From Halostreptopolyspora alba (GTDB taxonomy: Bacteria > Actinomycetota > Actinomycetes > Streptosporangiales > Streptosporangiaceae), in contig RJMB01000017.1 of NCBI GenBank assembly GCA_003725585.1, forward strand, positions 51,585 through 115,584: a DNA stretch of 64,000 bases. Direction: 5' to 3'. Every line of letters starts with the position of its first letter. The stretch's first letter is position 1. The notes below the pieces were generated by a model. That model was not told the origin of the DNA. It saw nothing but the letters and a program-made list of their open reading frames with translations, and did no database searches. A program made the position numbers and the translations under genes. Positions 1-9,043 of the stretch are shown here, piece by piece.

Positions 1-161
1 TCGAACACCTCGCGGCAGTCGCCCACCAACCGGTCCAGATGGTGGGACAGCCCTCGAACGTGTCGGTCGTCAACGCGCATCGACGTGAAATGGCCATAGT
101 TCACCAGCGCGAGTGCCTGAAGCTGCTCGGACGTCACGGCAACGCCGTCGAGTTCCGCCAT
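1..161 (-). CDS. Aminotransferase class IV-like protein, N-terminal part (cut by window edge)
   Basis: Only the first 53 residues are in the window; the rest lies to the left. They include NYGHFTSMRVDDRHVRGL and HLDRL, the N-terminal pattern of the PLP fold-type IV (branched-chain aminotransferase / aminodeoxychorismate lyase-like) family of actinobacteria, in which an early Tyr and Arg sit near the substrate side. The start is ATG at 161 with a weak GGTGG ahead of it. The substrate cannot be told, because the PLP lysine is outside the window. Confidence 0.7.
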   Translation of the reverse strand, partial: MAELDGVAVTSEQLQALALVNYGHFTSMRVDDRHVRGLSHHLDRLVGDCREVF

Positions 162-675
162 GCCACCAGTCTGGCAGCCGAGGTGTCGGGCTCGTCAGCC
201 AGCGACGCGAAGTCGGCGGTGCCGCTCACCGCTCCGCGTCAGCTACTCGGCTCCGTCGAGAGTCCCCCGCTCGCGCACGTGGCGTTCGGTTCCGTCGAAC
301 AGTCGCCGCGGCCCGAGCCGATTCGCCCCGGCCGGCCCGCTCGAATTCGTCACCCGGCGTTCGTTCCCGGGTCCTCGGCGCTTCGCCTCTCCGGAACCCC
401 GCCAGAGTGGGGTGCTCCACGGCGTCGAACACCCCCTGGCCCAGTATCCCGGCCAATCGGGAGACGGGACCGTACGGGTAACGACCACCCGCGCGGTCCG
501 GACGATGACGAGAACGACACGTGACTCCAATGCCCAACAGCGGGGATTCCGAATTCCGGGGTTCCCGCTTCGCGTGTGTCGTGACCAGCGCGTTCAGGCG
601 GGTGAGCCGTTCCGCTTACGTTCCGCGAACACCCGCGCGGGCCTGCCTCCACTGGCCGACGCCCCCGGACACGAC
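162..675. other. Intergenic stretch without a supported gene
   Basis: About 510 bases of GC-rich sequence between the aminotransferase start and the tRNA-Ser terminator. Open frames exist on both strands but they overlap each other, lack ribosome binding sites and show no family pattern. I see no hairpin or repeat of note here. Confidence 0.5.
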
Positions 676-720
676 GAAGCCCCCGCCGACCGGACGATTA
701 CCCTGACCAACGGGGGCTTC
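676..720 (-). terminator. Terminator after tRNA-Ser
   Basis: A perfect 10-bp inverted repeat, GAAGCCCCCG at 676-685 and CGGGGGCTTC at 711-720, with a 25-nt loop. It lies 11 nt beyond the 3' end of the leftward tRNA-Ser. There is no T-tract, as is usual in high-GC actinobacteria. Confidence 0.75.
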
Positions 721-731
721 GAGGTCGCGTG

Positions 732-818
732 CGGAGGGTGTGGGATTCGAACCCACGAGGCCCCGGAGGACCTAGCGGTTTTCAAGACCGCCGCACTCGG
801 CCGCTATGCGAACCCTCC
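732..818 (-). tRNA. tRNA-Ser (anticodon UGA)
   Basis: An 87-nt class II tRNA on the minus strand. The acceptor arms GGAGGGT and ACCCTCC pair fully, the discriminator base is G as in serine tRNAs, the anticodon loop reads CTTGAAA (anticodon TGA), and there is a long variable arm and a T-arm with GTTCGAATC. CCA is not encoded. It decodes UCA and related serine codons. Confidence 0.95.
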
Positions 819-889
819 TGGTGGCGCACCGCGCCGAGCCCGATGGTAGCTCACCTGGCGCACCGACCGGGCCGGTCGGGGAGCGCGTC

Positions 890-3400
890 TCACCGGGGCC
901 AGGCGAAGGCTTCGCCCACGGTCGCGGCCAGCTGCAGGTAGGCGTCGCGGGTGCCCGGCGCGAGACGCTCCAGATCGACCTCGGCGCCCTCCTCCAGGTG
1001 CGGATCCCACGGGACCCGCACCACCGACCGGCAACGGCTGGCGAAGTGCTCCTCCAACCGGCCGATATCGACGGTGCTCTTGCCGTCCTGGCGCACCATC
1101 GACAGCACAACGACCGCGCCGCGCACGTGGTAGCCGTACTCGTGGGCGTCCAGCCAGTCGAGGGTCGCGCTGGCGCTGCGCGCACCGTCAACCGAGGCCG
1201 AGCTCACCAGGACGACCTGGTCGGCCAGGCCGAGCACACCGCGCATGGCCGAGTGCAACAGCCCCGTACCGCAGTCGGTGATGCAGATCGAGTAGAAGTG
1301 CTCCAGGAGCCGGGTGACCTCCCGGTAGTCGTTCTCACTGAATGCCTCGGACACCGCCGGGTCCCGGTCGGAGGCCAGGATCTCCAACCGGCTCGACGCC
1401 TGGGAGGTGAACCCGCGGACATCGGCGTAACGCGTGACCTGCTGCCGTTCGTTGAGCAGGTCGCGGATCGTGGCCGCGGTCTCCAGGCGCACCTTGTCGG
1501 ACAAGGTCCCACGATCGGGGTTGGCGTCAACCGCCAGCACCCGGTCGCCGCGCAGGGTCGCCAGGGTGGAGCCGAGCGCGACCGTGGTGGTGGTCTTGCC
1601 CACCCCGCCCTTCAGGCTGAGCACGGCGACCCGATGGTGCCCGCCGGCCACCTGGGTGGTGGCGCGCTGGGTGAGTTCCCGGCGTCGGGTCTCCGCGGCC
1701 GACATGCCGGGGTCGATCATGCCGAACGTGGCCGAGCGCACCACCTTGCGCCACCCCTTGGTCGGCTGGCGCCGCCCGCGCACCAGCGAGTCCGCGTCGA
1801 GGGTCTCGGCGGTCTCCGGGCGGCTCTGATCCTGTCCCCCCTCATGTGGAAGGTGGGTGTGGTACTGGAACCCGGGGGCCGCGGTGTGAGCGGCACCCGG
1901 TGTCCCACCCGGATACTGCGCGGGTGGCATCTGCCGGCCCTGGTGGTGGGGGGAGCCCCCGGGAGCGGGGGGCGCCTGGGGGCCGGCTTGCCCGGCCGGG
2001 GACGCCTGTGGTGGCTGCCCGGGGACCTGGTAGGGGTTCGGCCGACCTCCGGGGGGCGGTGGGGTCTGTGGCTGGGCTGCTGGCCCCTGAGAGGGCTGTG
2101 GAGGCTGGTTGGGAGGTGCCGGCGGGGGCGGCTGTGGGCCGGTCTGTGGCGCGTTCGGCTGACCTTGGGGACGCCAGTCGTAGGGGTTGTGCCCCGGGGG
2201 CGGGGACGGCTGCCCGTTGGCGGGCCACCCGCCCTGACCACCGGATGGGTGGGGCGTGTCCGCGACGTAGGGGGGACTCGAGGGCGGCTGCGGCGCCCGC
2301 TGCCACCCACCACTCGCCGGCTGGTCGGCGGCTGGCTCCTCCGGAGGTGCTGGGGGCCGCTCCGCCGCGGGTGGGATTCCGGGCGCCTCGGGTTCGTGGG
2401 GGGTCTGAGCGCCGCCGGAGGACGCCGGGTCGGCCTCGGGGGCGTGCGTGACACTCGGCGGGTGGGGGTCGTCGCCCATCACACCCGGTCCCCCCAGCGC
2501 CGTGTCGGGAGCGGACGGGGTCGCGGGCGCGTACGGACTCTGGGAGTCGGCCTCCGGAGCGTCGTCGAGACCGAGCCGTCGCCAGTCGGGCTCCTCCGTA
2601 GCCGGAAGTTCCACGGAGTACCCGGGCTGGGGACTCCCCGTGGCTCCCGAGCCAGCCTCCGGGGCCGGAGCGGCGGCCCGCGGCGGTTCCCAGGCGGGGC
2701 CGGGTTGGGGCTCGGAGGGCTCGGAGAACGCCGTGTACGGGTTCGCCCGCTCCGGCTCGACGGGGTCCGCCTCCGGCGTGTGGCCCAAAGGTTCCGGAGC
2801 GGTGGCTTGGGAGTCCGGAGCGTAGGCGGTGGGGCCGTGGGGAGCCTGCGCAGCGGGGTCGAGGGGAGGCAGTGGCTCTGCCTCGGGGATGTCGTGCTCG
2901 GGCGCGTCGGGGTTGGGAACGGCCGGTGTGCCACCACCGTCAATCCGACCACCGGGTTCGGGGGGCTCCTGGATGGTGCTTGGTTGCTGGGGGGTGTCGG
3001 GGGGCGACGTGGGAGAGGGTGGCCGCTCCTGCGCCGGCGCGGGCTCCCCGCTCCACGCCGGCTGCGAGGAGGCCCACTGTTCTTCGGAGAGCGCGGGTGG
3101 CTCGGGGGCGTACCGCGGTGGTTCGTCGTTGTGGGCGGGACCGTCGCCGTTGGTGCTCGCGGGCTGGGCTGGCGCCTCCGGCCGCATGGGAGGAGGGTCC
3201 GGCGGCGCCTGCGGGAACGACGGGGCGGGTTGACCACCGGCGGGTTGGGCATAAGGCGGTGGTGGGGGGAGCATCCCGCCCCCGAACCACTGGTCGGCCG
3301 GGGACGCGTCGTCCGCATCTTGGGGGACGTCCTGCTCGGGGTCGTCCTCCCATGGACGAGTGCCCGCGCCTTCCCATCCGTCGTGCTCTCTCGGTGCCAC
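890..3400 (-). CDS. MinD/ParA-like ATPase with long proline-rich N-terminal region
   Basis: An 836-residue protein. Roughly residues 1-580 are low-complexity Pro/Gly/Ala/Glu/Gln sequence without a recognisable fold. The last ~250 residues are a deviant Walker P-loop ATPase with KGGVGKTTT, then DANPDRGTLSDK and ITDCGTGLL as the switch and Walker B parts. Actinobacterial proteins of this layout (EspI-like and related MinD/ParA proteins) are often tied to type VII secretion or polar localisation; no ESX gene is in this window, so the role here is open. The GTG start at 3400 has GAGGAG 9 nt upstream. A downstream quinone oxidoreductase gene is divergent. Confidence 0.85.
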   Translation of the reverse strand: MAPREHDGWEGAGTRPWEDDPEQDVPQDADDASPADQWFGGGMLPPPPPYAQPAGGQPAPSFPQAPPDPPPMRPEAPAQPASTNGDGPAHNDEPPRYAPEPPALSEEQWASSQPAWSGEPAPAQERPPSPTSPPDTPQQPSTIQEPPEPGGRIDGGGTPAVPNPDAPEHDIPEAEPLPPLDPAAQAPHGPTAYAPDSQATAPEPLGHTPEADPVEPERANPYTAFSEPSEPQPGPAWEPPRAAAPAPEAGSGATGSPQPGYSVELPATEEPDWRRLGLDDAPEADSQSPYAPATPSAPDTALGGPGVMGDDPHPPSVTHAPEADPASSGGAQTPHEPEAPGIPPAAERPPAPPEEPAADQPASGGWQRAPQPPSSPPYVADTPHPSGGQGGWPANGQPSPPPGHNPYDWRPQGQPNAPQTGPQPPPPAPPNQPPQPSQGPAAQPQTPPPPGGRPNPYQVPGQPPQASPAGQAGPQAPPAPGGSPHHQGRQMPPAQYPGGTPGAAHTAAPGFQYHTHLPHEGGQDQSRPETAETLDADSLVRGRRQPTKGWRKVVRSATFGMIDPGMSAAETRRRELTQRATTQVAGGHHRVAVLSLKGGVGKTTTTVALGSTLATLRGDRVLAVDANPDRGTLSDKVRLETAATIRDLLNERQQVTRYADVRGFTSQASSRLEILASDRDPAVSEAFSENDYREVTRLLEHFYSICITDCGTGLLHSAMRGVLGLADQVVLVSSASVDGARSASATLDWLDAHEYGYHVRGAVVVLSMVRQDGKSTVDIGRLEEHFASRCRSVVRVPWDPHLEEGAEVDLERLAPGTRDAYLQLAATVGEAFAWPR

Positions 3401-3612
3401 CGCGATCTTCTCCTCAAAAGCGGTTCAACGTGGCGTGCAGGATCATTCGCTGGACGACCGGTTCACACCGGGGACGACACGGCCAAGTCAGACTCCCAGA
3501 CTCGCGAGCTTCCTGACCCCCGTCAACAAAGATAAAACCACGTGCCAAACAGATTCATCACCATCTGTCCACAGGCACCGTGGGCGGGCGGGTGCGGCGC
3601 CAAGTGCCGGGG

Positions 3613-3618
3613 TAGCGT
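3613..3618 (+). promoter_or_regulatory. -10 box of a probable leaderless promoter (quinone oxidoreductase)
   Basis: TAGCGT ends 7 nt before the ATG at 3626, which would place the transcription start at or next to the start codon. No Shine-Dalgarno sequence is present. The -35 element is not clear. Confidence 0.5.
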
Positions 3619-3625
3619 TCGGTGC

Positions 3626-4609
3626 ATGCATGCGATCGTGATCACAGAGCCTGGAGACCCCAACGTCCTCTCATGGACCGAGGTTCCCGACCCCGTCCCC
3701 GACTCGGGCGAGGTCGTCGTCGACATCGCCGCGTCCGCCGTCAACAGGGCCGACATCAACCAGCGCCTCGGCTCCTACCCTCCCCCCAAGGGGGCACCGG
3801 AGTACCCGGGGCTGGAGTGCTCCGGGCGTGTCGCCGAGCTCGGTCCCGACACCCAGGACTCCGGCTGGTCTCTCGGCGACGAGGTCTGCGTCCTGCTCGC
3901 CGGCGGTGGCTATGCCGAACGCGTCGCGGTTCCGGTGGGCCAACTCCTGCCCGTCCCTCGGGGCGTGTCCCTGGTCGAGGCGGCGTCGCTGCCCGAGGTG
4001 GCCTGCACCGTGTGGTCCAACGTGTTCATGGTCGGTGCCCTACGTTCCGGCGAGACGCTGCTGGTACACGGCGGGGGAAGCGGCATCGGCACCTTCGCCA
4101 TCCAGCTGGCCCACGCGCACGGTGCCCGCGTCATCACCACGGCCGGGAGCGAGGAGAAGCTCGCGCGTTGTCGCGAACTGGGTGCCGACGTCGCGATCAA
4201 CTATCGCGCTGAGGACTTCGTCACACGGGTTAAGGAGGAAACCGGCGGGTCCGGCGTCGACGTCATCCTCGACATCATGGGCGGCTCCTACCTCGAGGGC
4301 AACGTCCGCTCGCTCGCCACCGGCGGCCGGCTGGTCATCATCGGCCTGATGGGGGGACGCTCCGCCGAGCTCGACCTCGGCCGCATGCTCGTCAAGCGGC
4401 TCTCCGTGCAGGCGACCACCCTGCGTGCCAGGCCCGTCGAGGAGAAATCCCGTATCGTGTCCGAGGTGAGCGAACATGTGTGGCCTCTTGTGGAGCAGGG
4501 CACGATCCGGCCGATCGTGGACCGCACGATGGAACTGCCGAACGCGGCCGAAGCGCATCGCATCATGGAGGCGAGTTCGCACGTGGGCAAGATCCTGCTT
4601 ACCCGGTGA
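3626..4609 (+). CDS. NAD(P)H:quinone oxidoreductase, PIG3-like zinc-free MDR family
   Basis: A 327-residue medium-chain reductase. The N-terminal GroES-like half has the PIG3 hallmark NRADINQRLGSYPPPKG and EYPGLECSG; the nucleotide-binding half has HGGGSGIGTFAIQLA. The catalytic zinc ligands of alcohol dehydrogenases are missing, as expected for quinone reductases. It probably reduces quinones or enones with NADPH in the cytosol. The ATG at 3626 was chosen over an upstream in-frame ATG (3542) because family members begin M-x-A-I and because the -10 box falls between the two. Confidence 0.88.
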   Translation: MHAIVITEPGDPNVLSWTEVPDPVPDSGEVVVDIAASAVNRADINQRLGSYPPPKGAPEYPGLECSGRVAELGPDTQDSGWSLGDEVCVLLAGGGYAERVAVPVGQLLPVPRGVSLVEAASLPEVACTVWSNVFMVGALRSGETLLVHGGGSGIGTFAIQLAHAHGARVITTAGSEEKLARCRELGADVAINYRAEDFVTRVKEETGGSGVDVILDIMGGSYLEGNVRSLATGGRLVIIGLMGGRSAELDLGRMLVKRLSVQATTLRARPVEEKSRIVSEVSEHVWPLVEQGTIRPIVDRTMELPNAAEAHRIMEASSHVGKILLTR

Positions 4610-4702
4610 CGGGCGCCACGGCCGTCGGCACGAGCAATACTCGCGGCGCACGCACCGTTGCACACGGCAGAAGTGGACAGTGCACGTGGAAAGCGAGGGT
4701 CC

Positions 4703-5251
4703 ATGGGATATCCATCCAACGAGGAACAACAGCCGCAGGTCTTGGTGGTTCCGGACGCCACAGGCTCCGGGCAGCAGGGCGAGGGGTCCGACCAGGAGAA
4801 CGCTCCGACCGAGCGCTCGGTGACCGAGCAGGTCGAGGAGCCCGCGAAGGTCATGCGTATCGGGGGCATGATCCGACAGCTTCTCGATGAGGTGAAGGCG
4901 GCGCCGCTCGACGAGGCCAGCCGTTCCCGTCTCAAGGAGATCCACGAGAGCTCGATCAAGGAGCTCGAGGACGGCTTGGCGCCGGAGCTCGTCGAGGAGC
5001 TGGAGCGTCTCAGCCTGCCGTTCGCCGAGGGGTCCACACCGAGCGAGGCGGAGCTGCGTATCGCCCAGGCTCAGCTCGTGGGCTGGCTCGAAGGGTTGTT
5101 CCACGGGATTCAGACGACACTCTTCGCCCAGCAGATGGCGGCGCGCTCGCAGCTCGAGAACATGCGCAAGGCCCTACCGTCGGGCATTCCCCCGGAACAG
5201 GGACAGCAGGGGCAGCAGGGCCCCCGCCCCGGCTCGGGTCCCTACCTGTAA
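4703..5251 (+). CDS. bpa: Bacterial proteasome activator Bpa (DUF2587)
   Basis: A 182-residue protein matching Bpa (Mycobacterium Rv3780), the ATP-independent ring that docks on the 20S proteasome and feeds it unfolded proteins. The mostly helical core spans about residues 45-160. The protein ends in Gly-Pro-Tyr-Leu, the HbYX-like docking tail (Gly-Gln-Tyr-Leu in M. tuberculosis), after a Gln/Gly/Pro-rich linker. The N-terminal ~40 residues are acidic and probably disordered. ATG at 4703 follows GGAAAG and GAGGG. It is convergent with serS. No proteasome subunit gene is nearby, which is normal for bpa. Confidence 0.92.
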   Translation: MGYPSNEEQQPQVLVVPDATGSGQQGEGSDQENAPTERSVTEQVEEPAKVMRIGGMIRQLLDEVKAAPLDEASRSRLKEIHESSIKELEDGLAPELVEELERLSLPFAEGSTPSEAELRIAQAQLVGWLEGLFHGIQTTLFAQQMAARSQLENMRKALPSGIPPEQGQQGQQGPRPGSGPYL

Positions 5252-5271
5252 CCACCCCATCCCGTAACCGC

Positions 5272-5318
5272 GACGGGGGCCGCCGGGCCGGCACGGACCG
5301 GAGCCCGGTGCCCCCGTC
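5272..5318. terminator. Bidirectional terminator between bpa and serS
   Basis: Outer arms GACGGGGGC (5272-5280) and GCCCCCGTC (5310-5318) pair perfectly, and inner arms CCGGGC (5283-5288) and GCCCGG (5303-5308) continue the stem. It sits between two convergent genes, ending one base before the serS stop codon. Confidence 0.8.
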
Positions 5319-5319
5319 A

Positions 5320-6588
5320 CTACGCGCCTCCCGGTTCCAGGACGTCGCGCCCCACGAACGGTCGCAGCGCCTCGGGCACCACGACCGACCCGTCCGGCTG
5401 CTGGTGGTTCTCCAGGATGGAGACGATCCACCGGGTCGTGGCCAGTGTGCCGTTCAGTGTGGCGGCGAAGCGCGGTTTCCCGTCGTCGGGGCGGTAGCGC
5501 ACATTCAGCCGACGCGCCTGGAAGTCCGTACAGTTCGACGTGGAGGTCACCTCACGGTAGCGGCCCTGGGTCGGCAGCCATGCCTCGCAGTCGTACTTGC
5601 GCGCCGCGCTGGTGCCGAGGTCACCGGCCGCGATGTCCACAACGCGGTAGGGCAGCTCGAGCTTCTCGAGCATCTCGCGCTCCCAGGCCAACAACCGCAG
5701 ATGCTCGTCGTGTGCCTGGTCCGGGTGGCAGAAGACGAACATCTCCACCTTGTTGAACTGGTGCACCCGGATGATCCCGCGGGTGTCCTTGCCGTACGAC
5801 CCGGCCTCCCGCCGGAAGCAGGAGGACCACCCGATGTAGCGATGCGGCAACGCCTCTCCGGCGAGGATCTCGCCCGCGTGGTAGCCGGCGAGTGGGACCT
5901 CGGAGGTTCCCACGAGGTAGAGGTCGTCGGCCGGCAGGTGGTAGACCTCGTCGGAATGGGCACCGAGGAACCCGGTGCCCTCCATGGTCTCCGGTTTGAC
6001 CAGCACCGGGGGGACCATCGGGGTGAACCCGTTGACGACCGCCTGCTGCATCGCCATGTTCAGCAGTCCCAGCTCCAGCATCGCGCCCACACCGGTGAGG
6101 AAGTAGAAGCGCGCGCCCGAGACCTTGGCGCCTCGTTCCATGTCGATGGCTCCGAGGTTCTCGCCCAACTCCAGGTGGTCGCGTGGGGTGAAGTCGAACT
6201 CGCGTGGTGCCCCGACCTCCTCGAGGACCCGGAAGTCGTCCACCCCGCCAGCCGGGGCGCCTTCCTCGATGAGGTTCGGAATGTCGGCGAGCGCCCGGTC
6301 GAGCTCACCCCCGAGCCGCTCGGCCTCCGCCTCGGCTTCCTTGACCTCGGCGGCCAGGCTCTTGGCCCGGGTGAGGAGCTCGTCGCGCTCCTCCGGCGCG
6401 GCCTTGGACACCGCCTTGCCGACACTCTTCTGCTCCGCACGCAGGGTTTCGAAGCGTGTCAGGGCGGAGCGGCGGCGGGAGTCGAGGTCGAGCAGCCGGT
6501 CGGCGACTTCCTCGTCCTCGCCGCGCGCTCGCTGCGAGGCGCGGAGCCGTTCGGGGCCGTCTTCTCTCAGAGCGCGAAGATCGATCAC
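5320..6588 (-). CDS. serS: Seryl-tRNA synthetase
   Basis: A 422-residue class II synthetase of normal length that charges tRNA-Ser. The N-terminal coiled-coil arm (about residues 30-100, rich in Glu, Arg and Ala) binds the tRNA's long variable arm. The catalytic core has motif 2 [14 protein letters not shown] and motif 3 LNGTLATTR. The start is taken as GTG at 6588, giving the standard [10 protein letters not shown]-terminus. The open frame continues upstream, but a -10 box lies 7 nt before this codon, so translation from further upstream is unlikely. Confidence 0.96.
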   Translation of the reverse strand: MIDLRALREDGPERLRASQRARGEDEEVADRLLDLDSRRRSALTRFETLRAEQKSVGKAVSKAAPEERDELLTRAKSLAAEVKEAEAEAERLGGELDRALADIPNLIEEGAPAGGVDDFRVLEEVGAPREFDFTPRDHLELGENLGAIDMERGAKVSGARFYFLTGVGAMLELGLLNMAMQQAVVNGFTPMVPPVLVKPETMEGTGFLGAHSDEVYHLPADDLYLVGTSEVPLAGYHAGEILAGEALPHRYIGWSSCFRREAGSYGKDTRGIIRVHQFNKVEMFVFCHPDQAHDEHLRLLAWEREMLEKLELPYRVVDIAAGDLGTSAARKYDCEAWLPTQGRYREVTSTSNCTDFQARRLNVRYRPDDGKPRFAATLNGTLATTRWIVSILENHQQPDGSVVVPEALRPFVGRDVLEPGGA

Positions 6589-6595
6589 GCTGAGC

Positions 6596-6601
6596 AGGCT
6601 A
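6596..6601 (-). promoter_or_regulatory. -10 box of leaderless serS promoter
   Basis: TAGCCT on the minus strand, 7 nt before the GTG start of serS. The same hexamer at the same distance precedes pheA. No Shine-Dalgarno sequence is present. Confidence 0.55.
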
Positions 6602-6949
6602 CCGGGCATGTGGCACGCCCACACACAGCTCACGCGGCACTCCGCCACCCCACGCGTTCCCGAGAGTATGGCAACGAAGTCCTCCGTCCACGCGTCTCCC
6701 TGTGGACAGCGCAGCTCAAACCCGCTCTCCAGAGCCGCGGCCGAGGTGGAAACCAGAGTGGAACCAGAAGCGTTCGCGGGGCGTCGTAGGTGGCGCGATA
6801 CCGACAATCTCGCGCGGGACAGAGCGGTCCCTCACGAACACGGGTTCTCTCGCTCAGACGGCCGATGCTTGGGAGGGCTCGGCCGCCGATCGACACACGA
6901 CAGAGCGGCGCCCACACCGCTGGGGCCGCGACCGCACGTTCTCGAGACG
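6602..6949. other. Intergenic stretch upstream of serS
   Basis: About 350 bases upstream of the serS promoter. I see no gene, hairpin or repeat that I can support. One isolated DnaA-box-like CTGTCCACA (minus strand) lies near 6700. Confidence 0.4.
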
Positions 6950-7123
6950 ATGGACGGGATGATGGACACCCCGATGGAAGCACGCCAGGGAATGCGGCAG
7001 GCACGACTGCTGGACGCGCGTAGCCGGCGCGCGCTGCTGCGCGCGTCGCAACGGGTCGAGCCCACGGGCGAGTGCCGGGAGGGCTCGTGCGCCCAGCCCG
7101 CTCAGGAGCGGGAGGTGGCCTAA
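6950..7123 (+). CDS. Small hypothetical protein
   Basis: A 57-residue frame between the divergent serS promoter and the pheA 3' end. Codon third positions are strongly G/C. The centre (ARQGMRQARLLDARSRRALLRASQR) is a basic, likely helical segment and the C-terminus holds two Cys. I recognise no family. The start is uncertain: ATG at 6950, 6959, 6962 and 6974 are all in frame and none has a strong ribosome binding site. It may not be a gene. Confidence 0.35.
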   Translation: MDGMMDTPMEARQGMRQARLLDARSRRALLRASQRVEPTGECREGSCAQPAQEREVA

Positions 7124-7141
7124 CGGCCGGCGGGGTCGACG

Positions 7142-8089
7142 CTAGGTGACCTCGCCCGAACGGACTCGGGCCAGCCAGCGCTCGGCTTCGTGGAAGTCGG
7201 CGTTACTCGTGCGCCGCGGCGGTTGGAGGGGAGTCAGAGTCGTGTCGCCGTCGGCGCGCGGGTAGCTGCCGAGGAATCGGACATCTGTACAGATCCGGCG
7301 CACGCCCATGAGTGCCTCGCCGACCCGGGCCTCGTGGACGTGCCCCTCGGCGTCGATGCAGAAGCAGTACTTGCCCAGACCATCACCGGTTGGGCGGGAC
7401 TCCAGTCGGGTGAGGTTCACCCCGCGCATCGCGAACTGGTTGAGCAGTTCGATGAGCGCACCAGGGTGGTCGTCGCTGATGAAGGCCACGACCGATGTGC
7501 GGTCGGCGCCGGTGGGAGCGGGCGGCGGTCCTGGCCGCGCGATGTGGATGAAGCGGGTCGCCGCGTCGGAGCGGTCGCCCACGCCCTCGGCCACGGCACG
7601 CAACCCGTAGCGCTTCCCGCCTATTCGGGCGGACACGGCGGCGTCGTACGGCGAGCCCGGTTCGGCGACCGCCTGGGCGGCCGCGGCGGTCGAGGAGACA
7701 CTGAACGTCTCAGCGTCGGGCAGGTTCGTGGCCAGCCATCCGCGGCACTGCGCGAGGGCGTGCGGGTGCGTGGCGACACTCTTGATGTCGGCGAGGGCCA
7801 CTCCCTCACGCGCGAACAGGGTGAACTCGACCGGCACCGCCACCTCGGCGGTGACCATCACCGGTGCTCCCTCGATGAGCTCGGCGGTGGTGGCGGACAC
7901 CCCACCCTCGACGGAGTTCTCCAGCGGAACCACACCACCGTCGACTCGGCCTTCACGTACCGCTGTGAAGACCGCGTCAACCCCGGTGCACGGCACCGTC
8001 GAATCGACCGGAACCTCGGGCTTGAGCTCGCGAAGCGCGGCCTCGGTGAAGGTACCGGCTGGCCCGAGATACGCGTATTGGTTGGGCAT
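7142..8089 (-). CDS. pheA: Prephenate dehydratase
   Basis: A 315-residue enzyme converting prephenate to phenylpyruvate in phenylalanine synthesis. The catalytic domain starts YAYLGPAGTFTEAAL and carries the TRF motif (SDAATRFIHI) with the essential Thr. A C-terminal ACT domain has the GALI and ESRP motifs that bind phenylalanine for feedback inhibition, so it is the monofunctional, allosteric type. ATG at 8089 was chosen because a -10 box lies 7 nt ahead; an upstream in-frame codon would start inside the promoter. Confidence 0.96.
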   Translation of the reverse strand: MPNQYAYLGPAGTFTEAALRELKPEVPVDSTVPCTGVDAVFTAVREGRVDGGVVPLENSVEGGVSATTAELIEGAPVMVTAEVAVPVEFTLFAREGVALADIKSVATHPHALAQCRGWLATNLPDAETFSVSSTAAAAQAVAEPGSPYDAAVSARIGGKRYGLRAVAEGVGDRSDAATRFIHIARPGPPPAPTGADRTSVVAFISDDHPGALIELLNQFAMRGVNLTRLESRPTGDGLGKYCFCIDAEGHVHEARVGEALMGVRRICTDVRFLGSYPRADGDTTLTPLQPPRRTSNADFHEAERWLARVRSGEVT

Positions 8090-8096
8090 ATATAGC

Positions 8097-8102
8097 AGGC
8101 TA
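8097..8102 (-). promoter_or_regulatory. -10 box of leaderless pheA promoter
   Basis: TAGCCT on the minus strand, 7 nt before the pheA ATG, identical in hexamer and spacing to the serS box. No ribosome binding site is present. Confidence 0.55.
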
Positions 8103-8152
8103 TCCTGCGACCGGGCGGGAACACGCACACCAGTCGCGGCGCCCGCACCCGG

Positions 8153-8725
8153 CTATCTCGTGGTCTCGGGCACTTCGCGCCACGGCGGGGAACCGCCGGG
8201 CTCCCGCCCGCGCGAGTGTCCGAGCGGGCGCACTGACGGCCCCGACCCACCGAGATCCTCGGGCTGCTCCCGTCCCGCTTCCGGGTTCCGGTTCGGGGTC
8301 GCCGCGGCGTGCTCGTCAGAACCGGGGGTTCCTTCCGGCCCTTGTCCCATCCGGGCGGAGCGGATCGCGCGGTACTCCTCCGGGGACAGTGCCTCGGCCG
8401 CGTCGCCTCCCTCGATCGTCTTCGCGTAGGTACGCGACTCGGTGCGGCCGTTGATGGAGGTCACGATCACACCGTCACCAGCGGCGTTGAGGAGGGCCAA
8501 CGAGAAGGATCGAGCTCCCGACATCTCCTCCAGCGCGTCGTAGCGCACGACCGCCACATCACGGATGGCTCGGACGTCAACGCCGCTGGTTTCGGGCGGC
8601 TGCCGGTGGGCGAGCGCGTGAGATTCACCGATCGCGGTCTTGGCGCGATGGTAGCCGTAGCCTCCCAGCACCAAGCCGGCCAAACCGAGCAGCGCACCGA
8701 CAGCGGCCAGAATCAAAGTCAACAC
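8153..8725 (-). CDS. DUF4446 family membrane protein
   Basis: A 190-residue protein with one N-terminal transmembrane helix (LTLILAAVGALLGLAGLVLGGYGY) and the conserved DUF4446 core: AVVRYDALEEMSGARSFSLALLNAAGDGVIVTSINGRTESRTYAK. The C-terminal ~60 residues are Pro/Gly/Glu-rich and probably disordered. Function is unknown. It lies next to serS and pheA, a neighbourhood common in actinobacteria. The GTG at 8725 begins the membrane helix and has a -10 box 6 nt upstream. Confidence 0.85.
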   Translation of the reverse strand: MLTLILAAVGALLGLAGLVLGGYGYHRAKTAIGESHALAHRQPPETSGVDVRAIRDVAVVRYDALEEMSGARSFSLALLNAAGDGVIVTSINGRTESRTYAKTIEGGDAAEALSPEEYRAIRSARMGQGPEGTPGSDEHAAATPNRNPEAGREQPEDLGGSGPSVRPLGHSRGREPGGSPPWREVPETTR

Positions 8726-8731
8726 ACGGCG

Positions 8732-8737
8732 AGAATA
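8732..8737 (-). promoter_or_regulatory. -10 box of probable leaderless promoter (DUF4446 gene)
   Basis: TATTCT on the minus strand, 6 nt before the GTG start, at the edge of an unusually AT-rich tract (8735-8780). Confidence 0.45.
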
Positions 8738-9043
8738 AACACCACTGGGTGTACATACGCAAATACCAACAGTGTTTTCCGGGGCGTGTCCACCGAACTT
8801 CTCGGGTCCCGACCCCTGAGAGACGTCCCAGCGATTCGGCGCGTTTCCCACGGCCGGCGTGCCGCGATCGGCCGTGACCCCCGCTCCGCGAGGAGGCGCC
8901 CCACGTCGACGCGCTGTCGCCCCGGTGAAGCCGGCGCGGGCGGCGCCGTCAGGCCGGTGTTTCCAGGGGCACGTCGGTTCGCACCACATCGCGGCACCAA
9001 CCCGGCCAGAGCCCCGAGAGGCGGCATTCGCGCGCCGATTGGG

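Noticed and set aside
806..3535. Very long open frame antiparallel to the MinD-like gene
   Set aside because: It is the mirror of the proline-rich, high-GC coding strand, has no binding site or recognisable domain, and runs over the tRNA-Ser end; the minus-strand gene has a P-loop and good start.
5320..6807. Longer N-terminal form of SerRS
   Set aside because: The extra 73 codons precede the canonical VIDLRALRE start and cover the promoter; the leaderless GTG is preferred.
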